Part shown: one piece after another, positions 46,249-57,680 of the stretch | How the letters are laid out: every line of letters begins with the position of its first letter | Numbering within the stretch: position 1 is the stretch's first letter | Origin: Chlamydoabsidia padenii | Lineage: Eukaryota > Mucoromycota > Mucoromycetes > Mucorales > Cunninghamellaceae | Assembly (NCBI GenBank): GCA_025330725.1 | Contig: JAIWND010000011.1 | Coordinates: 248,001-312,000, forward strand | Direction: 5' to 3' | DNA length: 64,000 bases | Position numbers and translations under genes: made by a program | Notes under the pieces: model-generated | The model's database searches: none | What the model was told of the DNA's origin: nothing | What the model saw: the letters and a program-made list of their open reading frames with translations, nothing else

Positions 46249-47852
46249 TTAAAATCTATTCCCTAGTCTAGTCACCAATTCTTGTACCATATCAGAGCGA
46301 TGGACCATAACGCCCCCACCTTGAGCAGCGTCCTTTACAGCCATTTCTTTGATCCGTACCACACCTTGATCCAATTCATCCTTTCCAATAATGACAGCCA
46401 AAGGAATAAGATCGTTTTCGCACAAGGCCCATTGTTTATCAAGTTTAGGTTTATTCTTATACATAAAAGTCGCATTGATCCCGGCGTTCCAGAGTTCCTT
46501 TACCAGCTGCATGCGTTCCCTTAACAAGCCGTCCCCTACAGAGATCACAAACACCTGTATCGAGTTATTCTTGATCCGCTGCTGTTCCTGTTGAGCCATC
46601 AAGAGCGAAAACACCCGTTCCACACCGATCGATACACCGACACATGGAATAGTTTTCTTCTTTTTCTTCTTGTCACCACCACCAGTAAACATGCCAACTA
46701 AATCATCATACCGTCCCCCTGCCGCAATGGATCCCACAGAAGAGTTGACCGGTACAGCTTCATAAATGATCCCTGTGTAATAATCCAATCCCCGGGCCAG
46801 GCTGAGATCAAACACCATTTTATGTCGAATGTCAAAGATGTCGAGGTAATCAAATAAAAGCGCCATGTCCTTGATGCCTTGTGCCGCACTTTGATTTTCC
46901 ATCAGTTTTGAATCCTCCATCAATGTCTTTAGCAAGGTATGGTCGCCTTTCCATTTAACATAGTGACCAATTTTATCCGCCACGTCGATCGAAACTCCTC
47001 GTTCGTTCACCAATTCGTCCCGCACCAGATCCCATGCCACCTTGTCGAGTTTATCAATAGCCGATGACACTGAGCGAATATCCGATTCAGGCACCCCACA
47101 AACTTGAAAGATACCATCCAAAATCTGACGATGATTAATCTTGATCGTAAAAGGACAATGGAGATCCAACCCATCAAGTGATTCACACAGTATCCGTAAG
47201 ATTTCAGCATCAGGGATCATCCGGTCATGATTGTTGCTGCTTCCACTAGCAATGTCAAAATCACATTGATAGAATTCTCGTAATCGTCCTTTGGTCATGG
47301 CAGGTTGATCACGTCGGTACACTTTGGCAATGTGGTATCGTTTAAGTTGGTAAGGAGGATTGAGTTCTTTGCCGTGCATCGCCAGGTATCGTGCAAAGGG
47401 TACTGTCAGGTCGTATCGTAATGAGCAACTTTCCCCACCTTGGTCCGCCAGATCGTAGATGAGTTTGCTTTCTTCGCCATATTTGCCCGCGAGGATTTCC
47501 TTGAGTTCAAAGACAGGGGTGTCAATCGTCACACCTCCATGGCGTTTAAAGACAGTTTCAATGTTGGTAAACATGGTTTGACGAATGGCCATTTCCTTGT
47601 CATTGTAATCGCGGGTGCCTTTGGGTGTTTTTAAAGTATGATACTGTCGACGTTCCTGTTGAATGTCTACTGGATAAAAAGAAGCCAAGATAAACCTGAA
47701 TGAGGACTGGGTGGATTAATCTGTCATTCATTACCTTGATATCGGGAAGAGTATATTGAAGGCAAAGAGGTAATGGTGCAACGAGATCGTACAAGTGGAG
47801 AGTCCAAAACACCTCGGACTATTGACCGAGAGAGTACAAATCGTATGGTCAT
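46249..47852 (-). CDS. HTS1: Histidyl-tRNA synthetase with mitochondrial presequence
   Basis: Class II synthetase that charges tRNA-His. Exon 1, 47735-47852, encodes a 39-residue Arg/Ser-rich leader ([14 protein letters not shown]...) without acidic residues before the first Asp at 18, typical of a mitochondrial targeting signal. Exon 2, 46249-47669, joins in phase 1 and carries the enzyme (512 residues total). Motif 1 lies in [10 protein letters not shown], motif 2 is [28 protein letters not shown], and the HisA/HisB boxes are [10 protein letters not shown] and AAGGRYDDL (motif 3 follows). The C-terminal anticodon-binding domain starts at [10 protein letters not shown] six-Lys insert ([10 protein letters not shown]) is unusual. 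As in yeast HTS1, one gene may serve cytosol and mitochondria. TTTAAATCGGCG lies 71 bp upstream. Confidence 0.95.
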
Positions 47853-48237
47853 CAAAGATAAATAAAAATGTAGAGACAAAAGAAAAACAAAAAGGGTTGA
47901 AATCCATCCTTCTTGAACGTAGAATTTAAATCGGCGTTTTAAATCCAATTTGTCCTAAGGTTGGCTTCTACAATCTAAGTAAGGGAGTTGAGTGGTACAC
48001 TGCCAAGTATGAATAGTAAGTCCCATATAACATGATCTTGATCCTTTTCTTTTCTAAACATCCAAATCCCGACAATCATGCAACATTCTTTTCCAACAGT
48101 GTATAAAAATATAAACAAAAAGAGCTTTATTGTCAATGGATCAGTGTAATGGTATGTAAGGTATACAGTATAAACTAAAAAACAAACACAAACAAATAAA
48201 AGAGGGTCTATTTCTATAAATCTAAATCTATTTCTAT
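47853..48237. other. Intergenic region HisRS / F-box gene
   Basis: HisRS promoter with AATTTAAATCGGCG at 47923-47936 and CCAAATCCCGAC at 48062-48073, then the 3' flank of the F-box gene. No gene. Confidence 0.5.
47923..47936. promoter_or_regulatory. Motif variant (TTTAAATCGGC class) upstream of HTS1
   Basis: AATTTAAATCGGCG, 71 bp upstream of ATG 47852. Confidence 0.4.
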
Positions 48238-49473
48238 TTAAATAAGTCTCCAGTTGACGATAGATTCACGGAGTTCCCCATAGCCAGGACCCTTGATGTC
48301 ATCTAGTATATATATATAAAAGGTCAAGTTAATGGAACTATATAGACAATCCAACCAGTGTTTATTTTTTCTTTACCTGAAGTATATGCTTTTCCAATCA
48401 ACCCATAGTGTTCAACCAGATAATGCCAGAGTTCAGGGGTACAGATACCAAATCCACCAACAAAGTTTCCTCTTGGTCGAGCATTCGGATTCAAAGCGTC
48501 ATTAGTGTTACTTGTTGCCAAAGGTACGTTATTGATGGGACCCACCCCAATCTTCCCATCACAGAGCCGTAAAAACCATGAGCATAACCAGACACGTTCA
48601 ATAAAGTAGTAATGAGGCTGACAATCCAAAATGAACGCCCGATCAGTTTGTTCCTTGTGTAAAGTACGTTCGTACATACATTGCTGTTTTTGTCGCATCG
48701 ATTCTTGCCCCATTGCACTATCCCGAGTAAGAGTTTCCAATAGTGAATTCACATAGTAGGCTTCACTGGGATCTCCCCTAGTTTCACCCAACTAGATGAT
48801 CATACATATAAAAAAAAAAAGAAACATTGTGAGTTGGATTATTGAGTGATGATGGCACCAATGCTTACCAATCGAGAGCAGGTAAAACAAAACATTTGTA
48901 GCACATTTGTTCTAAATAAGATACCATGACGATTAGGTTCGGCGGTATGGAACCGATAAGCACAATCACGGCATCCTAGCAACAACATTAAAATAAAATA
49001 AAAATAAAAAATAAAAAGAGAGAGAGATAAGTTTTGGGCCATGTTATTTGTCAAAAGAGATGTTACTTACGTAGACGAATATTGCCTTGCCAGATATATA
49101 AACAGAGTCCTTGTTCCGCTTGGTTAGAGCCACATGTACCACAGTTAAGATTCTTGGGAAGCCAGTTTAAGATTTGTTGATATCGATTGACATAAGGAGT
49201 GAGCATCTTGGTATGTACGTGACCAACATGAGGGCAGATACGATTGTCGTGGGGATCTTCGGCTTTCTTGGCATACATTTCCTTCCAGGTTTCTTGAGGT
49301 AGTTTGTAGTTGACCCCATAATTGTTGTATAGACTTTCTTTCCAGACTGCATCGCTATGGGCCAAAAAAGCAAACCGTCGGCACACCTGGGAAAACATCT
49401 TGAGTTCATCCAATGACAGGTGGCCCGCAATGGCCGTTAGCAATTCATTGCTGAGATCGGAGACGTCGATCAT
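48238..49473 (-). CDS. F-box protein with ZnF-UBP and DUSP-like domains
   Basis: Exons 49071-49473, 48869-48975, 48377-48791 and 48238-48302 give 329 residues. Residues 1-50 are an F-box (DLSNELLTAIAGHLSLDELKMFSQVCRRF), which binds Skp1 in SCF ubiquitin ligases. Residues about 75-170 resemble a ZnF-UBP domain: CPHVGHV, CGTC, LCLYIWQGNIRLRCRDCAYRFHT...NRHG and FCFTC. Residues about 225-325 resemble a DUSP domain (ERVWLCSWFLRL..GPINNVPL...ELWHYLVEHYGLIGKAY). ZnF-UBP plus DUSP is known in USP deubiquitinases, but there is no peptidase domain here. The combination suggests a ubiquitin-reading SCF adaptor; this is inference. The ATG at 49473 is chosen; the frame continues upstream only by running through the tRNA gene. 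Confidence 0.78.
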
Positions 49474-49605
49474 CACGAATGGTTTGATAAAGACAAAAGA
49501 AAGAGGGAAGGGGGGAAAAAAAAAGCTTTTCAATTCGCTATTCCGCCGTTCAACGATTGGATTTTTTCCACCTCCGCTACGGACATTAAAAGAGCAAAAG
49601 AAAAG

Positions 49606-49688
49606 TCCCTTCAACCTGATTCGAACAAGTGACCTAAGGATGACAATTTCATTACAGTCCTCCGCTCTACCAACTGAGCTATAAAGGG
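49606..49688 (-). tRNA. tRNA-Tyr (GTA) with intron
   Basis: 83 nt including a 10-nt intron. Folding by hand: acceptor stem CCCTTTA/TGAAGGG (one G-T), D-arm with GGTAGAGC, anticodon stem GAGGA/TCCTT, loop CTGTAA then the intron after base 37, T-arm ACTTG-TTCGAAT-CAGGT, discriminator A. Anticodon GTA reads Tyr codons; an intron at this place is universal for eukaryotic tRNA-Tyr. It lies 133 bp upstream of the F-box gene start, same strand, and 55 bp from the CACTA element. Confidence 0.95.
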
Positions 49689-49743
49689 GTTCCACGAACC
49701 GAAAATTTTAAAGTACTATATAAAGCTCAAAGGCGGAGTTTCA

Positions 49744-50365
49744 CACTACGGGAAAAAATAATGATTATAATGATTCAAAATGATTAAATCGCCGCTTAAA
49801 TAAGGTTTGAATCACAGTGATTCCTAGTGATTATTTTTGGTGGGTTTAATCATTATAATCATTTTGGAATCATTTTTGGAATCATTTTTTGATGATTATG
49901 ATGATTATTCCGACAAACGTTATCCAATCATTCTTACTTTGTATGACAATATCATCCAACCATATTCCTTCATACTACGCATACTATTGGTCTATACACA
50001 TACTTCTTTACACGTATCGTTCCGAAATAAACATTATGAATAGGTTAAAACAGTTTTATTATTATAATAACGACGATAATAATGGTATTAAAAAAAAGAG
50101 ATTATATCTATGCTATTCTAAAACACTTCTTCTTGTTGTTGTTGTTCTTCTTTTTCTTCTTGTTCAATATTAACCTTTAGGCAGCATCCTATATAAAAGA
50201 ACAAAGCAAGAGTTAGCGATGATAGCGATGATATGTTGACTTGATTCGGATGATTACCTTGGTGAGAGCCAGCAGCGATACACTTCCAGGAGTAGACAGT
50301 GGCAGATTGGATACTATGGGAAACGGAAGTAAGTAAAAGGATTGTGTTTCAGTTCCCTTCCCCCC

Positions 50366-50424
<59 letters not shown>

Positions 50425-51742
50425 TTTGGGCAGTATGGTGTAAGATAAAAGGAAGCAAGAGTACGTGAAGACTTGCTTATGTATTAATTTGAGTTGATCA
50501 AGGCAACGCGACATACTTGATTCAATTGAGGACAGGTAGATGCTTCTGAACAAAAAAGAAGACGTCAGTACACGATGAAATTTGTTCCATGTGTTTCTAT
50601 TTACCTTTTAGTGGCAAGTGGCGTAAACGTCTATAGGGGAGGAGGGTATCGTGAGTGAGATGGAGCATACGGAATGGACACTCCCACACTTGTTCTTTTT
50701 GTTATTTACCTTTAATCTAGAGCCAGTACATTGTATACCATTATAAAGAAGTAGAGCAGTTATCATAGAGGAAAGTAGTCAAAAGCAGTGAGCACGTATT
50801 ACAACCTGAATGACAAGCCATCTGATAGAGAACCAACAAGAGAGTCAAAGAAGCATCTTGGAAGGAAGCAAAGGATGATGCTATCAGTATATATAAAGGG
50901 AAAGTTGGTGCTATGTGAGTGCAACAGCCAAACGATGCCTTTATTAATGAATACATACCCTGTTACCAGTAACGAGAAGTTAAGCAAAGAGCCATCATGA
51001 TGAGTAATGTAAAAAAGAATGAAGAAGAAGGAGCAAAAAAAAAAAAAAGAAAAAAAAAAACGCCCCAATCCAGTTATTGAAGAAAAAAAAAAAGTATTTC
51101 CAACGCCGACTCAGAATAAACGCCCTTTTTTTTTTTTTTCCCTCTTTCCGCTTTCTTCCTTCTTTCTTCCTTCTTTACTTTTTTCAATCCCCAACCCAGA
51201 TATAGCATGTTGTTGCTTTGAAGCAGCAAAGAAAGGTAAAACTATTCAATACTCTTATATGAATGAAACAACTGACTGTTCTATTCATATTTTATAGATC
51301 CCCTTTGACTTGATCCCTCTGTTACATCTGGTACTCTTTGTCATTGCAAACATGTAATGGCAATAGAATGTTATAGTAGGTAGAAATAGAGTAGTTATAG
51401 TAGAAATAGAAGAGTTATAGTAGAAATATATGATTGAATTTAATAAAACATACTGTTGAACTTGATACAAACTGTATATATAATAATGACTTTACCGACT
51501 AGCGAAGCGCGTATACGTATGAAGCAGACTGGACAAACTGATGACAAGTTCAACTGGATGATGTGCACTCTTTTTTTTTTTTTTTTTTTTTTTGATAATC
51601 GGATGACATGTAATGCTTCGTTAAGCCAAATCACGTGAAGTAATCACAAAATAATCATTTTGAATCATTTCTACCAAGAATCACTGTGATTCTGATTCAA
51701 AATGATTAAAAATGATTATCATTTGGGATTTTTCCCGTAGTG
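49744..51742. mobile_element. CACTA-type DNA transposon, non-autonomous, about 2.0 kb
   Basis: Ends are CACTACGGGAAAAA (49744-49757) and its inverse TTTTTCCCGTAGTG (51729-51742). Both sides are flanked by TCA (49741-49743 and 51743-51745), a 3-bp target duplication as made by CACTA (EnSpm/CMC) elements. Subterminal regions at both ends are packed with AATGATT/AATCATT repeats and a GAATCACAGTGATTC palindrome, typical of transposase-binding arrays. No transposase is recognisable. On the - strand there are short exon-like segments with good splice sites (for example 50272-50321 and 50421-50543) that may be a decayed or captured gene. Confidence 0.85.
50367..50420. repeat. T54 homopolymer inside the CACTA element
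   Basis: About 54 consecutive T, located where an intron would lie in the exon-like series of the - strand. Confidence 0.9.
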
Positions 51743-51745
51743 TCA

Positions 51746-53211
51746 ACGCGACTAGTGGTATTTATGCGTTTTGGGAAGCTTATCAGCTAATGCTCGCTAT
51801 ACTGAAGTGTGTCAAAGGTAGTAAATAAAGTTTTTTGCGTTTTGCGCACTTGCATAAAGTCATTTTATAGTCAATATCTCTGGATATCTACAAGTATCGG
51901 GGATTGAATTTACTCCGTGAAATTTGAAAAGGGCAAAGCAAATTTTTCTTCTTCCTTTCTTTTTTTAGTGATTCACATCAGCTTTCAAAATAGCGAATGT
52001 TGATTAGTCCTCTGTCTAGGTATAGTAATGATATGAATACACTTTTAAACTACTTGGTCGAAAGCAAGTTGCCTATATGACCAGCTTTAATCTCTTCCAC
52101 ATTAATTATAGAACCGGAAGCTAATATAATCATCCTTCTAACGAAAATGACATCTGCGAATATATAGTCAACTAATATATATAGGTAAACCAATTAAAAT
52201 AGACGCAAAACAAACTTCTTGGAGCTATTTTTTTTTTCTATGCTCCCCTCCGTTAGGAACATTTCATATGGATGTTGCTTTCGAAATGGGAGTGGGGTAG
52301 GGGGAATAAAAGTTGGTAGACTAGACGAACAAGTAAATAGCTGTCTTTACACTGGCAACAACCGGAATGTATAAATGCAAACGGGGGATTAGGACAGGGT
52401 AAAGCATCTAACAAGTAGGGCAGGCGGGAACTCTCTCGTTACTTTTTCTTTTTCTTTTTTTTTTGCACGTAGATCAACTCTTTACCTGACCATCAACATT
52501 GGAACTGACCATCCTACTACTCGGTAACCCATCACAGGAACGGATTTGGGAAAGTGATGATTATTTATTATAGACCATCAAGGTACTTCTCATTATAACT
52601 TTCCCCCCCTCCCAATAAAATAGACCTAGTGTAGATATTGTTATAGTAGATGACCATTGACTCATCATTTTTTATATTGTCTCAATAAACTTGTACCATT
52701 TTACATTGTCTTTATGACAGTGATGATAATTTATGCTATACTGTCAAGTCGGTGGCGGTGTGTTAGCCCTTTCTATGATTGGACATCAAGAGTCAAAGTT
52801 TTTGCTATTCCGTTCTGAAATCCAAATACGGTATCAGAACATGTGTAATGGATTTGAACCATTACATTGATTCTTTTTCATCCATCATATCTGCACTATC
52901 CATTTTGTCTGTTTTTCCACATCACTAATGGCATAAATAGAAATATATCATATGTTGTTGTACTTGATATCAGTCCTTGGAGCAATGTAGGTAGACACAT
53001 GGTGTGTTAGGATATCATACGTTTGTGTCACAGAGAGAACTCACCACGAGAAAAATTGTGAAATTCAAATCCCGCCAAATGATTACTACTGTCTACTTTT
53101 CCTTTCTTTTCATTGTTTCTCTTTTTCTTTTCGTTTCCCCCTTCTTTTTACCCATCTTTTTATTTTTTTATTCTTTACCCATTCTATATACACCTGTATT
53201 AAAACTACAAT
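51746..53211. other. 1.5 kb intergenic region, beta-tubulin promoter
   Basis: No gene supported. The last 150 bp hold AATTCAAATCCCGCC at 53062-53076 and a long pyrimidine-rich run (53096-53185) before the tubulin start. Confidence 0.5.
53062..53076. promoter_or_regulatory. Composite motif upstream of beta-tubulin
   Basis: AATTCAAATCCCGCC, 136 bp upstream of ATG 53212; exact core match. Confidence 0.6.
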
Positions 53212-55244
53212 ATGAGAGAAATTATTCATATTCAAGCCGGTAAGTGAAAATAGACGAACATAAAAAAGAAAAACTGTCAACGATGAAGAAAACTGTGTCA
53301 TGATGAAAAAGTGATGGAAGCTGTCATCTTTGCATTGCTTCTTCATTGTTATAGCTTTAAAAACAACTCATTTACTCATATCTTTTATTACTTTGTTTTT
53401 TTATCTTTAACTTAGGTCAATGTGGTAATCAAGTATGTATCCAACTGAAAAAAAAAAAAAAAAAAAAAGGAGAACGCGATAGGAGGAACAAGTACAAGGG
53501 TGGAAGGGGGTGGATAGGCGTTTGATACTAAATGCTTATGACTCTCTTTCTCTTTCTCTTTTGATAGATTGGTCAAAAATTCTGGGAAACCATCTCTCAA
53601 GAACATGGTTTGGACTCTACTGGTGCTTACAGTGGTGACAATGATCTTCAATTGGAACGTATCAACGTATACTACAACGAAGGATCCACTGGCAAATATG
53701 TCCCAAGGTAAGAAAGAAGAAAAGAAAAAAACAATGATGATGACTGATACTAATAAACTCGTCCTTTTTTGTTATTCAACATAGAGCTGTCCTTGTTGAT
53801 CTTGAACCTGCTGTTATGGATGCTGTACGATCCAGCACTTATGGTAAACTTTTCCGTCCTGACAACTTTGTCTATGGTCAATCTGGTGCCGGTAACTCTT
53901 GGGCTCGTGTAAGTAATGAATGATGGAAAAGCGATCTATATCTACATGCAATTTAACCAACTTGTTCTATTTAGGGTTACTACACTGAAGGTGCTGAATT
54001 GGTTGAATCTATCTTGGATATTATCCGTAAAGAAGCTGAACACACTGATTGCTTACAAGGTTTCCAATTGGCTCACTCTCTTGGTGGTGGTACTGGTTCC
54101 GGTCTTGGTTCTTTGCTTCTCTCCAAAGGTATAATAATAAAAACTAAAAACACGTAGGACGATTCTCACATATATCATATTCTTTTTTTTTAAAAAAAAA
54201 AAAAAAAAAAAAATTAGTCCGTGAAGAATATCCTGATCGTATGCTTTGCTCCTACTCTGTGGTACCCTCTCCCAAGGTGTCTGATACTGTGGTTGAACCT
54301 TACAATGCTGTGTTGTCTGTCCATCAATTGGTTGAAAACTGTGATGCTACCTTCTGTATCGATAACGAAGCCTTGTATGATATCTGCTTCCGTACCCTCA
54401 AGTTGTCCAACCCTGGTTATGGTGAATTGAATCAATTGGTCTCTGCTGTCATGTCTGGTGTCTCCACCTCTTTGCGTTTCCCCGGTCAATTAAACTCTGA
54501 TCTTCGCAAGCTCTTTGTCAATATGGGTAAGGAATAAGAAACAAACATAATGTCGATAATCATATAAACTAACCATGACATTATTATTATTCTAGTTCCC
54601 TTCCCTCGTCTTCACTTCTTTATGGTTGGTTTTGCTCCTTTGACTGCCTTTGGATCTCAACAATACCGTAACCTCAGTGTGCCTGAATTGACTGCTCAAA
54701 TGTTTGATGCCAAGAACATGATGGCTGCTTCTGATCCTCGTCATGGTCGTTACCTCACTGCTGCCACCATCTTCCGTGGTCGTCTCTCCACCAAGGAAGT
54801 CGAAAACCAAATGCTTGCTGTCCAACAAAAGAACTCTTCTTACTTTGTGGAATGGATTCCTAATGGTGTCAAGACTTCTCTTTGCGATATTCCTCCTGTT
54901 GGTCTCAAGATGAGCGGTACCTTTATTGGTAACAGCACTGCCATTCAAGAACTCTTCAAGCGTGTCAACGAACAATTCACCGCCATGTTTAGACGCAAAG
55001 CTTTCTTGCATTGGTTTACTGGTGAAGGTATGGACGAAATGGAATTCACTGAAGCTGAAAGCAACATGCACGATCTTGTCTCCGAATATCAACAATATCA
55101 GGTAAAGAAGAAGATGGAATAGATGGGATATAGGATGAACTAACAATGATTTATATACAGGATGCCACTGCTGATGATGATTACCTCGAAGATGAAGAAT
55201 ACCTTGAAGAAGACGAAGTCTTGGAAGAAGAAGAAGAAGAATAG
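53212..55244 (+). CDS. TUB2: Beta-tubulin
   Basis: GTP-binding microtubule subunit, 453 residues, eight exons: 53212-53239, 53416-53432 (17 nt), 53568-53707, 53785-53908, 53975-54128, 54218-54526, 54596-55101 and 55161-55244. The autoregulatory start is MREI; the GTP loop GGGTGSG is at 141-147; the C-terminal tail is acidic (EEEEEE). By direct numbering residue 167 is Tyr (MLCSYSVVP) and residue 198 is Ala (ENCDATFC), while 200 is Phe. In most fungi these are Phe167 and Glu198; F167Y and E198A are known benzimidazole-resistance changes. Codon use is C-rich as in the ribosomal protein genes. Confidence 0.98.
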
Positions 55245-55533
55245 GATTAAAAAAAAAACCCTCACACACTTTTATAATATCTCTCCCCCAAATTTTAATT
55301 AATACAGTCAATTATCATTGTTAATCATTGTCTTATATTGCATGTGTTGTTGTTTGTTGGGTGAATGGGATAGATGATCAGAATGTTTGTTGCATGATCA
55401 TCTCGGCTTCATTTTGGGGGGGGGCTCGGCGGATGTCGGGGTTGGAATTATATTTCTTCCACCAAAAAAGCGACTTCCCTTTGAACCACATTCTCTTCCC
55501 TGTCTTCCTTTTTTTTTTTTTTTGTTGGAGGGA

Positions 55534-57680
55534 ATGAACAACTCTTCAACTTTTGGTTACAGTGATGGACTAGAAGATAATCCGTTTAGTGACGCACTAT
55601 CACCAACTAAACTTTCTACAACCTTTACTCCACCATTGTCTTATCAGTCTTCAACAACCATAGAAAAAGAAGAATACACCAGTCCTGTCACCCACACTAA
55701 TGTTATCACGACTAGCACTATCGACCAGCATATTCATCAAGATGGAATTAATCCTTCTTCTATTATAAACACAGCAGCAATAATTACAACAGACGAGGGC
55801 AGCATTTGCCAAGGTACCGAAAAAGCGACAACTAACTCAGTACCACTACGAGAAGAGGACACCCAACCATCGACTCGAACTATTGACGACAATGATACCA
55901 ATCTGGCCATGACCACCAATTCACTAACTTTGGAAGAGGATACTCATCTGCGAACACAATCACCCGACCTTTTGGATTACGAAGAAGAAAGCGACCAACA
56001 GGTAAAAAGGAGAACAAAATGTCATGAATGCAACTCACACTTCTTTCTCTTTGTAGTCTGAATCCTTACGACTTCCTGTAAGTGGAGCACGGCCTTCCTT
56101 TGAAATCTCGGTAGAAGATCCACAAAAAGTAGGGGATGCTATCAATGCTCATATAGTGTATAGAGTCAAAACAAAGGTAAAATGACATGGAAACTAATTG
56201 GGGGGGGGTGTATCCATTAACAATTGTGTATATAGACAGATTCACCTGCCTTTCGATCTTCGGAATTTGTGGTAGCTCGACGATACCGGGACTTTTTATG
56301 GCTTTACAATCAATTGACCAATGGAAATCCTGGTGTGGTGGTCCCGCCCGTACCTGAAAAACATGCCCTGGGTCGATTTCAAGATGAATTTGTGGAATCA
56401 AGACGAATTGCTCTAGAACGCTGTTTACAAAAAACCGTCTCTCATCCAATGCTTTATGGTGATCCTGATCTCAAGGTCTTTTTAGAAAGTGAATCTTTTA
56501 ACGTGGAGGTAAGGAAGAAGAAGAAAAAGGTGAGTGTATGTGTGTGGATGATGAATAGATTTTTTATTTTTTTGATAGAAACGTCAAAAACGAGCCGAAC
56601 CTGAAACACCTAAACTTGGCTTTATGCGATCTTTTAGTGAAACGATCTCTAGTGCAGCATCTAATCCATTCTCAAAATTCAATGAAAACGACGACTGGTT
56701 TGGCTCGAAAAAGTCTGAATTGGACGCTTTGGAAACTCAACTCAAGACTCTTCTAAAAGGTGTGGAAGCCGTGGTCAAACAAAGAAAAGGTAAAACAAGA
56801 AAACAAGTGGATGTGGTCATGAACTCATTGATCTTGTTGTTGGTGTTATCTTAGAACTCGGTGGGGCATTAGCTGGGTTTGGCGAAACCATGTTTCCATT
56901 GGCGTCTGCTGAATCGAATCGTAATCTGTCGACTCATTTGACGGTACTGGGAGATATTCAAAAACAACTAAAAGAACTACATGAAGAACAGGTATGGCAT
57001 GATATGACTCGACTTATACTTACTAACTCTATTACTTCATTTATTCAGGCACGTTACGATATATTGACTTTAGAACACACCATCGATGAATATATACGGA
57101 TCATTGGATCCATTAGGGTAAAAAATCAATCAGAAAAGAAAAAAAGGAAAAAAAAAATGTGATTATGGAGAAGAAATTAACCTTGATGCGCTTTATACTT
57201 TTTGTTAGATATCCTTCAATGCTCGGATTCGGGCTTATCAAACATACCAACAAGCTGACTCGGAACTACAAAAGAAGATTGGCAATCATGATAAATTGAA
57301 AGGACAACAAAAATCTAAATCTGAAAGGGTAACAGCAGCTCAATTGGAAATCATAGAGGTAAGAAGAAAAAGGTGGGGGGGGGCAAAGGGATGATACTAA
57401 CCGTCTTCTTAGAACCAACAAAAGGTGGAAGAACTGGAAAGGGATTATCATGATATATCGAAACTAATCAAGAATGAAATGGATCGATTTGATCAAGAGA
57501 AGGCAGTGGACTTTAAAAATAGTGTCGAGGCGTTTTTATGCAGCATGATTGATCATCAAAAGAAGGTAGGGATTAAAAACTATGTATATACCCAATGATT
57601 TACGTTTTATATTGTAGGTGATTGCCTTGTGGGAATCTTACTTTGAACAAACAGAAGGACTAAAAGATGACGATGGATAA
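55534..57680 (+). CDS. VPS5: Sorting nexin of the retromer, Vps5-like (SNX-BAR)
   Basis: PX-BAR protein of retromer that binds PtdIns3P on endosomes and forms recycling tubules to the Golgi. Nine exons: 55534-56001, 56057-56176, 56236-56508, 56579-56789, 56855-56991, 57049-57117, 57209-57358, 57413-57565 and 57618-57680, 547 residues. The N-terminal 155 residues are acidic and Ser/Thr-rich, disordered, as in Vps5. PX domain about residues 163-285: VARRYRDFLWLY and PPVPEKHALGRF with FVESRRIALERCL. The BAR domain (about 330-545) is helical with heptads (ELDALETQLKTLLKGVEAVVKQRK, ESYFEQTEG). The match is better to Vps5/SNX1-2 than to Vps17, which lacks a good PtdIns3P site. Confidence 0.93.

Noticed and set aside
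47724..47948. Longer start for HisRS upstream of 47852
   Set aside because: Depends on a non-ATG start and crosses the promoter motif; the ATG at 47852 gives a clean mitochondrial presequence.
49474..49695. Upstream extension of the F-box frame
   Set aside because: The extension runs through the tRNA-Tyr gene; the same frame appears at both other tRNA copies without an F-box gene.
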